This document shows, in pieces, positions 24,817 to 33,920 of a DNA stretch of 64,000 nt. The notes below the pieces were generated by a model, which was not told the origin of the DNA, ran no database searches, and worked only from the letters and a program-made list of their open reading frames with translations. The translations under genes were made by a program, and so were the position numbers. The stretch lies in assembly GCF_029531655.1 (NCBI RefSeq), contig NZ_JANRMI010000005.1, forward strand, positions 186,001 to 250,000, read 5' to 3'. Origin of the DNA: Bdellovibrio svalbardensis. Its GTDB lineage: Bacteria > Bdellovibrionota > Bdellovibrionia > Bdellovibrionales > Bdellovibrionaceae. The first letter of the stretch is position 1. The number at the start of each line of letters is the position of its first letter.

Positions 24817-26835
24817 TTATTTAGCATTCGCCTGCTTAGGAGTGGGAAGAGTCTTCCCGTCTTCCAGCTGAATCAGATCGAGAAGAACGCTTTCAGCTTC
24901 CTGAATGTCAGGACGCTTCAAGTACTCTTCGTTTTTCTTAGCTTTGCTAGCTACTTTCTTAGCTTTCTCTTTTTTCTCTTTTTCGTTTTTATCTTTCAAA
25001 ACTTCGCTCACACGGATCACTTTACCGCGTGCTTTCGCTTTATTTAGCTCATCAACGATCTTTTTAAACTCGTCGCTTTTGGCAACGCGCTCTGAAGATC
25101 TTTCGTTCAAAGCTTTCAACCATTCCGGTTTGATTTCTTTCCAAGCGCCAGGGCCTTCTTTAACAAAAGCTTCGGGAGAAACAAAGGCTTCAATCGTTTT
25201 TGGTGGAAGAGAGTAGTCCATGTACTTCTCTCCGATATCGTCTGTACTGAATGGACCAGGCAATACGATGTCTGCGTCAACGCCTCTGTGTTGTGTCGAC
25301 TTCCCAGATGGTACGAAGAACATACCCACAGTCACTTTGATTGCGCCTAAATTATTAGGAATTGGAAGAACCGATTGAACGCTGCCTTTACCATAAGTAT
25401 GATCACCGCCCACGATGACGCCACGTTTGTAATCCTGCAAAGTTCCAGACACGATTTCTGAAGCTGAGGCAGAGATACGGCTCGTCAATACAACCAGCGG
25501 TCCCGCCCAATCAACTGTGGAATCTGTATCACGAAGAGCGGCTTCCGCACGACCTTCATTTTTAGAAGATTGTTTTACTACGTTGCCGGTTGCGAAGAAA
25601 AGACCCGCAATTTTCACTGCGTCTTCCAAAGAACCGCCACCATTGTTCGACAAATCCAATACCAGACCGTCAACTTTTTTCTCATTGGCTTCTTTGATCA
25701 GCTTCTTCATGTCAGCCGCGGAAGATCTGCCACCACGACGAGAATCAGCGTAGAAAGATGGGAAGTTAAGGATTCCCAACTTCACTTTTTTGCCATTCAC
25801 TTCTTTGTCAACATAGCTGATTGAAGCGGCTTCATCTTCAAGATTTACTTTTTCACGAGTCAAAGTAACGTCAAAACGTTTTTTGCCTTCGCCAGATTTG
25901 CGCAGGATCGTCAAACGAACTTTCGTTCCTTTGTTACCGCGAATCTTCTTAACAACATCTTTCAAATCCATATCGATAACATTTTCCATCGCACCCTTTT
26001 CCTGGCCGACAGCTATGATTTTATCTTGTGGATCAATAAGACCTGATTTTGCTGCGGCCCCACCTGGTACAAGCTGCTCCACCACAGTGAAACCATCTTG
26101 AGAAGAAAGAGTTGCCCCGATACCTTCCAAAGACAAACGCATTTGAATTTCGAAGTCTTCAAGGACATCTCTAGAGAAGAAGCTTGAATGTGGATCCAAA
26201 GCTCTTGCGAAAGAGTCAAGATAGCCAGAAAACAAATCGTCTTGCGAAGTTTCCTGGGTACGTTTTACCGCACGGTCGTAATTCTTAATTACATTTTTCT
26301 TCGCTTCATCCAATTTCATATCAGTAGCAAGATAGTTACCGATTTGGAACTGAATGTATTTTTTCAAATATTCATTCGCTTCGTCACTGTTCTTAGGCCA
26401 TGCCTTTTTATCAGGATCGAATGAAAACTCAGTTGTGGAATCAAATTTAAAATCTTTGCCTAGATACTTTTTCGCAAAAGCATCACGGTCCTTCACTCTT
26501 TCAAGAACCAGCTTTTGTGCGTCATCCAGGAATGCGCAATCTCTGTTCTTTGTTTTTTCAAAAACATTGGTCATGGATTTTTTAATCGCATCCACATCCA
26601 CTTGTGTGAGGTAAATCTTAGATGGATCAAGGCGTTTCAAATATTGCTCTGTCACGCGCGTTGCAAGCTCTGCATCACGATTAGAATACTTAACGTGATT
26701 GGCAAGGAAGCCCTGCTCGATCACAGTCATATAACGACATTCTAAACCGTCTTTTAATTGTGCAACTGCAACCGAAGAAATTGCGAGTGATCCCGCAACA
26801 ACCAAACCCTTAATACTCTTTGTGAGTGAACTCAT
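24817..26835 (-). CDS. prc: Exported carboxy-terminal processing protease (Prc/Tsp type, peptidase S41)
   Basis: From the ATG at 26835 (AAGGACC upstream) this is 672 residues, the length of the E. coli Prc. A signal peptide (cut after AVAVA-Q region) leads to an N-terminal helical domain, a PDZ domain (about 225-310: LEGIGATLSSQDGFTVVEQLVPGGAAAKSG) and the S41 core. The catalytic serine is in ISASASEI (about residue 457) and the lysine in TYGKGS (about 483). A Lys/Glu-rich C-terminal region follows. It trims or degrades proteins with nonpolar C-termini in the periplasm, including peptidoglycan hydrolases in E. coli. Monocistronic, closed by a terminator. Confidence 0.93.
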   Translation of the reverse strand: MSSLTKSIKGLVVAGSLAISSVAVAQLKDGLECRYMTVIEQGFLANHVKYSNRDAELATRVTEQYLKRLDPSKIYLTQVDVDAIKKSMTNVFEKTKNRDCAFLDDAQKLVLERVKDRDAFAKKYLGKDFKFDSTTEFSFDPDKKAWPKNSDEANEYLKKYIQFQIGNYLATDMKLDEAKKNVIKNYDRAVKRTQETSQDDLFSGYLDSFARALDPHSSFFSRDVLEDFEIQMRLSLEGIGATLSSQDGFTVVEQLVPGGAAAKSGLIDPQDKIIAVGQEKGAMENVIDMDLKDVVKKIRGNKGTKVRLTILRKSGEGKKRFDVTLTREKVNLEDEAASISYVDKEVNGKKVKLGILNFPSFYADSRRGGRSSAADMKKLIKEANEKKVDGLVLDLSNNGGGSLEDAVKIAGLFFATGNVVKQSSKNEGRAEAALRDTDSTVDWAGPLVVLTSRISASASEIVSGTLQDYKRGVIVGGDHTYGKGSVQSVLPIPNNLGAIKVTVGMFFVPSGKSTQHRGVDADIVLPGPFSTDDIGEKYMDYSLPPKTIEAFVSPEAFVKEGPGAWKEIKPEWLKALNERSSERVAKSDEFKKIVDELNKAKARGKVIRVSEVLKDKNEKEKKEKAKKVASKAKKNEEYLKRPDIQEAESVLLDLIQLEDGKTLPTPKQANAK

Positions 26836-26953
26836 GATGGTCCTTCCATATTGGCCGCGACCGGGCCCTACCAATTTCAATAGATTAGTAGGTATTTTCG
26901 GTCGTAGCATTCAATTTGTGAAGGTGATAATAAATTAGGACGTGTGGGGACAG

Positions 26954-27853
26954 TTATGACTTTCGTCGATCTTCCTCAAAGAAAGAAAGTTGGGATAGAT
27001 TTTCGAATTTCTCGCCGCTCAATCCACCCTTTTTTACTTCGTGTTTGATGAAGTTTCCATGCTGAGTCTCGATCATAAAGAAGGACATCTCCGGGAACCT
27101 AGCCTTAAGTCGGGTCATTTCCTCTGCGATGAGTTGAATATTCTTTGGATCGTCATCTGACATACCAAAACGATGATGCGGGTTGTAGCCATAAAGTTCG
27201 ATGGCTTTTTCCACACTGGCGCGAATCGCCCGCTGTTTTAACTCTGCCGTTCCCTCAGCAAGAGCCAAATCCCCTAACGCAACCCGAGTGGCCTTATGGC
27301 TGACCGGATATACGCTCAGATAGTTTGGTTCCAAAGGAAGGACTTTGTTCTTAACGAAGACCTTGATCCCCTCTTTAAGTGTTTCAGGGTGATGACCACG
27401 AGCTGTGATAACTGACAGAGGTCTTTGGTTGAAAGTGGCATGATAGAAGCATTCCCAAGAAGGCCCCTTCCACTGGAAATCTGGATATCCCAAAGCTTCG
27501 GCCACATCCTGAACGAAGATTTGTTTTTTGCCATTTAGTTTTTCAACTTCAGATATATCCAAGTCACGGAAGTTTCTAAACGTCCCGGTGACATCGCAAA
27601 AGTCCATTTCGTAGTCAGCAAAGATTCCTGATTTACCTATGGCCTGATGATGTTGGGCGAAGTCGCCACTGGAAAGTAAAACTTCCGAACGATTTTCTTT
27701 ATGAAAGAGAATCAGCGGAGTGGTAAGAAAGGCAATATTATCGTCGAAGTCGAAGAAATAGAAACTGCGACCGCCGAGATGGAAATTACGATCCTTCTCG
27801 GGCGTCCGATTGATTCCTAAATCTAATTGTCCCTTACGAGACTCTTCGCTCAT
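26954..27853 (-). CDS. HAD-like hydrolase-fold protein, unknown substrate
   Basis: The 299-residue cytosolic protein carries haloacid-dehalogenase motifs: FFDFDDNIA (motif I, D-x-D), LSVITARGHH (motif II T) and RFGMSDDDPKN (motif IV acidic residues). The insert between motifs I and II is long (about 110 residues), so it is not a standard small phosphatase. GAGGT precedes the ATG at good spacing. It sits between topA and the ctp protease with no close operon link. Phosphatase activity is inferred from motif I only. Confidence 0.65.
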   Translation of the reverse strand: MSEESRKGQLDLGINRTPEKDRNFHLGGRSFYFFDFDDNIAFLTTPLILFHKENRSEVLLSSGDFAQHHQAIGKSGIFADYEMDFCDVTGTFRNFRDLDISEVEKLNGKKQIFVQDVAEALGYPDFQWKGPSWECFYHATFNQRPLSVITARGHHPETLKEGIKVFVKNKVLPLEPNYLSVYPVSHKATRVALGDLALAEGTAELKQRAIRASVEKAIELYGYNPHHRFGMSDDDPKNIQLIAEEMTRLKARFPEMSFFMIETQHGNFIKHEVKKGGLSGEKFENLSQLSFFEEDRRKS

Positions 27854-27923
27854 GTGATTTACCTCGATTGACGAGGACAGAATTTAGCAGAACAGCCCCC
27901 TTATGAAAAGAGGGCTGAACAAA

Positions 27924-30647
27924 TTACTTCTTAGCCTTGCGAGTGACTACTTTTTTGACACCCAAGGCTGCGGCTTTCTCTTTTGCCGTCTCCGCCTTTT
28001 TCAAAGTCTTCTTCGGAGCCGCCTTTGCTTCAGCTTTAGCAGCTTTTGGCGCCGCCTTCGCTTTGGCTTTTCCCTTAGCCTTGCCTTTTCCTTTGGCAGG
28101 TCCCTTCTCATTGATCAAGGCCACAGCCTGCTCAAGAGTGACAGTATCTGGCGTCGTACCTTCCGGCAAAGACGCATTCACCTTGCCGCTCTTAATGTAC
28201 GGACCGTAAGGACCGTTAAAGACTTGAATCATATCGCCAGAATCAGGATGTGCTCCTAAATCTTTCAAAGCAGCCGCTTTGCCGCGACCTTTTTTAGGTT
28301 GCGCAAGCATTTCGAGGGCGCGCTCATAAGTCATTGTGAAAATGCTTTCGCCCTTTGGAATCGAACGATAGTCGCCATCATGAACGATGAATGGACCGAA
28401 TCTGCCAAGACCTGCTTTGATCTCTTTGCCGGTACCAGGATGAGTCCCCAAAGTTTTTGGCAAAGCCAACAACTCCAAGGCCATTGGCAAATCCACTTGC
28501 TCTGGTTGAATCCCGGGAGGAAGTGACGCACGTTTTGGTTTGTCATTTTCCGGAGACACATCGCCCATTTGGACGTAAGGGCCATAACGACCACTCAAGA
28601 CATAAATAGGCTGATCCGTTGCAGGATCTTTCCCCAAGGCATCCGCTCCGTTGATCTTTTGATCGATCAACTTTTCCGCGATCTCAGGAGTGATATCCGC
28701 CGGAGATTCATTGTCAGGAACTGAAGCACTGAAGTCTTCACCATCACGAGTTGTCGTGAGGTATGCTCCATAGCGACCGACATGGAATTTGTATTTATCC
28801 ATGCCTTCCAGAGTCATCGTACGTGCTTCATCAGGATTGATTTTTTCTTCCTGAGAATCAACGCGAGCACGCAGACCTTTAGGGCCTTTGTAGACTGAAG
28901 CCAAGTAGCTCTCCCAGTCCAACTCCCCGTCTGCGATATTATCCAGGCTTTGCTCCATCTCTGAAGTGAAACCCAGATCGACGAACTCTGTCAGATAACT
29001 GCTTAATAATTTAGAAACGATCATCGCCGTAAACGTTGGAACAAGTGCTGTTCCATTTTTACGAACATAGCCGCGATCGATGATAGTACCGATAACAGAC
29101 GCGTAGGTGGACGGACGACCGATACCTTCTTTTTCCATCGTTTGCACGAGGCTGGCCTCTGTATAACGAGCAGGCGGCTTCGTTTCGTGCGATGTTGGAT
29201 CCAGCTTCGCGCATTTGATAGCATCTTTAACTTTAAGAGCTGGCAAACGCACTTCGCGTTCTGCCAAGTCTGCTTCCGGATCATCACTGCCTTCGACGTA
29301 AGCGCGCAAGAAACCCGGGAATTCGATCGTCATGCCCGAAGCAGAGAAGATCGCATCGCCAACTGAGATTTTTGCACTGACTTGTTTCTGACGAGCATCC
29401 ACCATTTGCGAAGCAATGGTGCGCTTCCAGATCAAATCATAAAGGCGGAACTGCGTTCCGGTAAGACCCGTCTCATCCGGATCCATAAAGTTATTACCCG
29501 CAGGACGGATCGCTTCATGGGCCTCTTGAGCACCTTTAACTTTTTTCGCGGCATAATTGCGCGGCTGAGGAGTCAGATACTCTTTGCCATATTTCGATTC
29601 AATACATTCGCGAGATGCCGTGATGGCTTCTGTTGAAAGGAAAGTTGAGTCCGTACGCATGTAGGTGATGAAACCTTGCTCGTACAATTTTTGTGCAACT
29701 TGCATCGTTTCACGAGCACTCAAGCCCAATTTACGATTCGATTCCTGTTGCAAACTTGAAGTGATGAAAGGTGCTGCTGGTTTTCTGAATGTCGGTTTTT
29801 CTTCCACATCCGAAACAACCCAAGTTCCTGTTTTCAAATCCTTGGAAAGATTCGCTGCATTCTTTTCGTCAAGAACAAGAACGTCTTTACCCGCAGTCAG
29901 CTGACCCGTTAGACCATCAAAGTCTTTACCGGTTGCTACTCTTTGATTTTTGTATTGCTGCAAACGAGATTCAAAGTTCACGCCGTCTTTTTGAAGTTCA
30001 GCAAGAACTCCCCAGTAAGCGGACTTTTTGAAACGCAGACGCTCTAATTCTCTGTCCACGATCAAACGAACGGCCACCGATTGGACACGACCGGCAGAAA
30101 GACCGTAAGCCACTTTCTTCCAAAGAAGTGGCGAGATCGTATAACCCACAAGTCTGTCCAACACTCGACGCGCCTCTTGAGCACGCACCAGATTATAATC
30201 AATCTCGCGAGTGTCTTTCAGAGCTTTTTGAATCGCGTCTTTGGTGATCTCATGGAACACCATTCGTTTCGTTGGAACTTTTGGTTTCAAAACTTCAAGC
30301 AAATGCCAGCTGATAGATTCCCCTTCGCGGTCTTCATCGGTTGCGAGATAGAGCTCTGAGGCATCGGCTAGTTTGTCTTTTAGATTTTTTACGACTTTGA
30401 GTTTGTCTTTGGGAATGCAGTAAAGAGGTTCGAAGTTGTGATCAACATTCACCCCCAACTGAGCCCACTTTTCTTTTTTTACCTTCTCAGGGATATCTTT
30501 TGCGGACTGTGGTAGGTCACGAATATGACCCATGCAGGATTCTACCACATAATCTCTTCCCAAGAATTTACGGATTGTCTTAGCCTTCGTAGGAGACTCC
30601 ACGATGACTAACTTGATTCCATCCGAGCTTTCAGTCTTTTTTGCCAT
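27924..30647 (-). CDS. topA: DNA topoisomerase I with glycine/aromatic C-terminal repeats and Lys/Ala tail
   Basis: A 907-residue type IA topoisomerase. The Toprim domain is at about 11-125 (VESPTKAKTI, DEDREGE at about 104-110), the active-site tyrosine is Y329 (GFITYMRTDS), and EAHEAIRPA follows. Instead of Cys4 zinc fingers, the C-terminal part has repeated G-[RP]-[YF]-G-P-[YF] modules (GRYGPYVQ, GRFGPFIV, GPYGPYIK), each with L-P-x-[GE] units, as in zinc-less TopA proteins. The last about 60 residues are Lys/Ala-rich (KGKGKAKGKAKAKAAPKAAK). It relaxes negative supercoils. The gene is preceded by the inverted-repeat element at 30787. Confidence 0.96.
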   Translation of the reverse strand: MAKKTESSDGIKLVIVESPTKAKTIRKFLGRDYVVESCMGHIRDLPQSAKDIPEKVKKEKWAQLGVNVDHNFEPLYCIPKDKLKVVKNLKDKLADASELYLATDEDREGESISWHLLEVLKPKVPTKRMVFHEITKDAIQKALKDTREIDYNLVRAQEARRVLDRLVGYTISPLLWKKVAYGLSAGRVQSVAVRLIVDRELERLRFKKSAYWGVLAELQKDGVNFESRLQQYKNQRVATGKDFDGLTGQLTAGKDVLVLDEKNAANLSKDLKTGTWVVSDVEEKPTFRKPAAPFITSSLQQESNRKLGLSARETMQVAQKLYEQGFITYMRTDSTFLSTEAITASRECIESKYGKEYLTPQPRNYAAKKVKGAQEAHEAIRPAGNNFMDPDETGLTGTQFRLYDLIWKRTIASQMVDARQKQVSAKISVGDAIFSASGMTIEFPGFLRAYVEGSDDPEADLAEREVRLPALKVKDAIKCAKLDPTSHETKPPARYTEASLVQTMEKEGIGRPSTYASVIGTIIDRGYVRKNGTALVPTFTAMIVSKLLSSYLTEFVDLGFTSEMEQSLDNIADGELDWESYLASVYKGPKGLRARVDSQEEKINPDEARTMTLEGMDKYKFHVGRYGAYLTTTRDGEDFSASVPDNESPADITPEIAEKLIDQKINGADALGKDPATDQPIYVLSGRYGPYVQMGDVSPENDKPKRASLPPGIQPEQVDLPMALELLALPKTLGTHPGTGKEIKAGLGRFGPFIVHDGDYRSIPKGESIFTMTYERALEMLAQPKKGRGKAAALKDLGAHPDSGDMIQVFNGPYGPYIKSGKVNASLPEGTTPDTVTLEQAVALINEKGPAKGKGKAKGKAKAKAAPKAAKAEAKAAPKKTLKKAETAKEKAAALGVKKVVTRKAKK

Positions 30648-30786
30648 GCTTGGTCCTTAGTCCAGGTTCAACCTGAACAAATCTGAGCGACTGCTGATGA
30701 TGTAGCAGGCCCATATATATAGACAAACCATGTCTTCGTTCGATTTAAGATGCAAGCCTCAATTTTGACAACTCGTATAAAGTCTT

Positions 30787-30900
30787 AAGGGTACCTGCTT
30801 CCCTTTGTGCGATTTTAGGTAAAAACTTTTGATGTAAGCACGCACTTTGTCTACTCCGACGAAGTCGGAATCCAAGTCAAACTGGGAAGCAGGTACCCTT
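30787..30900. repeat. 114-bp structured element with perfect 17-bp terminal inverted repeats
   Basis: The left arm (AAGGGTACCTGCTTCCC, 30787-30803) is exactly complementary to the right arm (30884-30900). An internal hairpin TCCGAC-GAA-GTCGGA lies at 30855-30869. The element lies between topA (minus) and the HAD phosphatase (plus), and its last two bases are the first two of the TTG start codon of the latter. It resembles a REP/MITE-like unit or a long-stem RNA leader; no second copy was seen in this window. Confidence 0.7.
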
Positions 30901-31675
30901 GAAGAACGTCTCTGAATTTTCGAACTCGCTTCGTTTTCTTTTAACAGATATCGATGACACTTTGACAGACGAAGGTCAGTTGGGGCCTGAAGCCTATGAG
31001 GCCCTGTGGAAACTTCATCAAGCTGGAGTTCACGTCATTCCCATCACCGGTCGCCCCGCGGGCTGGTGCGAGATGATCGCTCGTATGTGGCCAGTCAGTG
31101 GGGTTGTCGGCGAGAACGGCGGATTCTACTTCCGCTATCACAATAAAAAAATGCATCGCCATTTTTTCTTCGACGAAACAACTCAGCAGGAAAATCGTTC
31201 GAAACTGAAAGCCCTTGAAAGTGAAATTCTCACCAAAGTTCCCGGATGTGATTTGGCCAGCGATCAATTCTGCCGCCTTATGGATCTCGCCATCGACTTC
31301 TGCGAAGATGTCCCGGCATTGCCGCGCTCTGAAGTGCAGAAAATAGTCGACATCTTCAACTCCCATGGAGCGCAAGCAAAGGTCAGCTCTATTCACGTCA
31401 ATGGATGGTTCGGCAGCTACGACAAGCTCACTATGTCTTTGCGTTTCCTTGAAAGAGAATTCGACGTCAGCGCGGCCCAAGCGAAGGATGTCTGCGGTTT
31501 CAGCGGAGACTCTCCCAACGATGAACCCATGTTTGCGTACTTTCCCCACAGCTTTGCTGTCGCGAATATTATAAACTTTATTGATCAAATCAAAAACAAA
31601 CCCACTTATGTCACCACACATCGCGGCGGCTTAGGCTTCACAGAAATTGCCCAAGTTATACTCAAAGAAAAATAA
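30899..31675 (+). CDS. HAD-superfamily phosphatase (Cof/mannosyl-3-phosphoglycerate or sucrose phosphatase-like)
   Basis: The 258-residue protein starts with the HAD IIB pattern: LLTDIDDTLTDEG (motif I), VIPITGRPAGWC (motif II), lysine in DKLTMSLRFL (motif III) and FSGDSPNDEPMF (motif IV). The C2-type cap domain lies between motifs II and III. The start can only be TTG at 30899: there is no ATG or GTG before motif I. Its weak ribosome site (GGGAAG, 9-10 nt away) and the TTG are both in the right arm of the inverted repeat, so a folded transcript would hide them. The substrate is probably a sugar phosphate. A peroxiredoxin gene follows by 12 nt. Confidence 0.82.
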   Translation: MKNVSEFSNSLRFLLTDIDDTLTDEGQLGPEAYEALWKLHQAGVHVIPITGRPAGWCEMIARMWPVSGVVGENGGFYFRYHNKKMHRHFFFDETTQQENRSKLKALESEILTKVPGCDLASDQFCRLMDLAIDFCEDVPALPRSEVQKIVDIFNSHGAQAKVSSIHVNGWFGSYDKLTMSLRFLEREFDVSAAQAKDVCGFSGDSPNDEPMFAYFPHSFAVANIINFIDQIKNKPTYVTTHRGGLGFTEIAQVILKEK

Positions 31676-31687
31676 AGGAGTCCTGTT

Positions 31688-32215
31688 ATGACGTTTCAAT
31701 TTATCCTCAGCCTGGCGCTGCTTTTCTCACCTCTTGTACGGGCTGCTGATCTAAAGATCGGTGATTCCGCTCCCGTCTTCAGTGCGAAGACCCAAGAGGG
31801 AAAGGATTTTAACTTGGCCGACCGCAAGGGCCAATGGACAGTGCTTTACTTCTATCCAAAAGCTGGAACTCCTGGCTGCACCAAGCAAGCTTGCGCCTTC
31901 CGTGACAATATTGAAAAAATCAGATCTCAAGGGGCTGACGTCTTCGGAATCAGTGCCGACTCGGTCGAAGCCCAAGCCGCATTTCATAAAGAGCACCGTC
32001 TGACTTTCACTTTGCTAGCGGATCCGGAAGATAAAGTCGTTAACCTTTATGGCAGTAAAATGCCTTTCTTAAAAATGTCAAAGCGCTGGACTTTCCTGAT
32101 TGATCCTTCTTTGAAAATCAGAAGTATCGCCAAGGATGTTGATCCTGTGATGGACTCTGAACGAGTCGCCAAGGAAATCAGCGAGTTCCAAACCCAAGAC
32201 AAAGCAAAAAAATAA
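31688..32215 (+). CDS. Exported peroxiredoxin, Bcp/PrxQ type
   Basis: A 175-residue protein with a signal peptide (MTFQFILSLALLFSPLVRA) and a complete PrxQ domain: FYPKAGTPGCTKQACAFRD gives the peroxidatic cysteine and a resolving cysteine five residues later. It reduces peroxides using a thiol donor. Bcp is usually cytosolic, so an exported version suggests defence against oxidants in the periplasm. AAAGGAG precedes the ATG. It follows the HAD phosphatase by 12 nt. Confidence 0.88.
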   Translation: MTFQFILSLALLFSPLVRAADLKIGDSAPVFSAKTQEGKDFNLADRKGQWTVLYFYPKAGTPGCTKQACAFRDNIEKIRSQGADVFGISADSVEAQAAFHKEHRLTFTLLADPEDKVVNLYGSKMPFLKMSKRWTFLIDPSLKIRSIAKDVDPVMDSERVAKEISEFQTQDKAKK

Positions 32216-32240
32216 TCGATTCAGTATCACGCGCGTCTTC

Positions 32241-33080
32241 TCAAAGAGGCGCGCTTTGCACAGCTTCAATGAATGCCTTACCTATTGCCGAACGCCGCAA
32301 AGAAGGCCGATACACCAGGTACAGATGATCCTGAAATGAGGGCAAAGAAGCATGGGCTTCTTCCAACGGAAACGGATTCTGCAATGCCACTCGTTTAGGA
32401 AGAATGGCATGTCCTGCACCGGCCTGGAGCAGACCCGCGATCACTTCCAAATTTGAAGATTCCAGCTTTCGTTTATAGCGAAGTCCTTTCTTCTGCAGCT
32501 TCTCTAAAATCCACTGAGTTTGAAATAAACTGGGATCATAGATCAATACATCCTGAAGACTCGAACCCTTCTTTTTCCAAACAGAAACCTCGTCCCGGCA
32601 AATTTCCTTTAAAATCAAATCTGGATGCTTTTCGGGATTCATGACCAGTCCTGCATCCAGTGCATGATCCAGGACCCGTTGCAAAACATTACGAGACAGA
32701 TCATGACTCAACTGCACCGACAAGTCGGGATGTTCTTTCATTAATGAAGGCAAAAAAGTTGGCAGAGCATAGCGGGCCACGGAGGGATGAAGCCCCAGAC
32801 GGATTGTACCCCGTACGGCATCATTGACGGTCCCCGCCTCCCGCAGCATCTCCTCCCACAACTCTACCATCTGATCAGAGTACTGATAGATTTGCAGACC
32901 AGCCGCAGTCAGAGTGACTCCCTTTTTTGATCTTTCAAACAGACGCACACCCAGTTGGTCTTCAAGCTTGCGCATAGCCACCGTCAAAGTCGGTTGACTG
33001 ACATGCAACTCCTGAGCGGCACGGCTCATATTCCCTAGGTTGGCGATCGTTTTAAAGAACTTTAAGACATTTATATCCAT
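32241..33080 (-). CDS. LysR-family transcriptional regulator
   Basis: A 279-residue regulator with the N-terminal winged helix-turn-helix of LysR proteins (MDINVLKFFKTIANLGNMSRAAQELHVS...), and an effector domain from about residue 90. It is divergent from a small exported protein gene (33180), the common arrangement in which a LysR regulator controls its neighbour and itself. The 99-bp gap between them is strongly A+T-rich. Effector unknown. Confidence 0.92.
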   Translation of the reverse strand: MDINVLKFFKTIANLGNMSRAAQELHVSQPTLTVAMRKLEDQLGVRLFERSKKGVTLTAAGLQIYQYSDQMVELWEEMLREAGTVNDAVRGTIRLGLHPSVARYALPTFLPSLMKEHPDLSVQLSHDLSRNVLQRVLDHALDAGLVMNPEKHPDLILKEICRDEVSVWKKKGSSLQDVLIYDPSLFQTQWILEKLQKKGLRYKRKLESSNLEVIAGLLQAGAGHAILPKRVALQNPFPLEEAHASLPSFQDHLYLVYRPSLRRSAIGKAFIEAVQSAPL

Positions 33081-33179
33081 AGAAAATATTAATCATAAAT
33101 ATTATTTATTATCAATTTTATTAATTACCAAAAACACGTACAAAGATCTCACCAACCATACCTAATAAAGGAGATTGTT
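33081..33179. promoter_or_regulatory. A+T-rich divergent promoter region of the LysR regulator
   Basis: The half next to lysR is nearly all A and T, with AATATT units (AATATT-aatcata-AATATT near 33085) that could be part of a LysR-binding site. AAAGGAG precedes the ATG at 33180. No experimental-type signal can be proven by eye. Confidence 0.35.
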
Positions 33180-33650
33180 ATGGAGACAGTAGTTAAAGGA
33201 TTTTTGATTTGCTTATCTTTTGCTTCAGCCATGTCAGCAGCTCAAGCTCAAACGGTCTTAATGTCCAAGAAGACCGTGACCCTGCCTGTTGATCTTTCCT
33301 CAGCTGGAGTTCGATCCTCCAATGCTGGATATGGAACAACATATCTCGTAAAGATTCTTGTCCCTGGTTTGGCCGCCGAGACCCTCCTTAATCATCGCAA
33401 CGAAGGGGAAGCAGCACCATGTTTAGCAACTTACGACACCGACAAGGTGGAAGACATCACCCAAAACAATCCCACAGTTGAAAATATCAAATTCACGATC
33501 ACTGAAGAGAAAATACTCTGGCCAAATACCACTGATAAGATCTGCAATGTCACTCTGGCAGAAACCATCAACGCCGTAGTGCGTGGGCATAAGTTCACAC
33601 ACCTGCGAAGAGCTGACCTGCCTGCAAGACATATCGACGACTGCAAATAA
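33180..33650 (+). CDS. Small exported protein, unknown function
   Basis: 156 residues with a signal peptide (METVVKGFLICLSFASAMSAAQA). The mature chain has three cysteines (APCLA, DKICNV, DDCK) and a beta-rich look with no recognised domain. It has a strong ribosome site and its own terminator, and is divergent from a LysR regulator, so it is probably controlled by it. Confidence 0.65.
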   Translation: METVVKGFLICLSFASAMSAAQAQTVLMSKKTVTLPVDLSSAGVRSSNAGYGTTYLVKILVPGLAAETLLNHRNEGEAAPCLATYDTDKVEDITQNNPTVENIKFTITEEKILWPNTTDKICNVTLAETINAVVRGHKFTHLRRADLPARHIDDCK

Positions 33651-33659
33651 TATGAATAT

Positions 33660-33689
33660 TAAGCCTGGCTCGCGACCAGGCTTTTTTTT
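33660..33689 (+). terminator. Rho-independent terminator
   Basis: AAGCCTGG, loop CTCGCGA, CCAGGCTT, then TTTTTT. Starts 10 nt after the small exported protein gene. Confidence 0.92.
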
Positions 33690-33744
33690 GTTACTCCAGT
33701 TTGAGAAAAGCCTTTTCAATAAGCCGAGTAAACTCACATAAACG

Positions 33745-33758
33745 GTCTCAAATGAGAC
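33745..33758. promoter_or_regulatory. Inverted repeat GTCTCA-AA-TGAGAC upstream of the chemoreceptor
   Basis: A perfect 6-nt arm palindrome about 160 nt before the GTG start, followed by ACAAA. It resembles the site at 20606-20618. A weak sigma-28-like pattern (TAAG, N15, TCCGAATA) lies closer to the start (about 33866-33892) but misses several consensus bases. Confidence 0.25.
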
Positions 33759-33920
33759 ACAAATCCCTCTGTCACGTTAAACTTAAATTTTCTCAGTAAA
33801 GTGTCGCAAAATCATTCACTGAGCAGATCTAGAGATGAAGATCAATCGCATTGCATTATTTTACTAAGATCGCCTCATTAAAATCCGAATAGATCAAAGA
33901 CTTTAACTGCCGGAGGCAAC

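Noticed and set aside
30941-31621. A 226-codon open frame opposite the HAD phosphatase
   Set aside because: The plus strand encodes four intact HAD motifs; the minus frame has no recognisable features.
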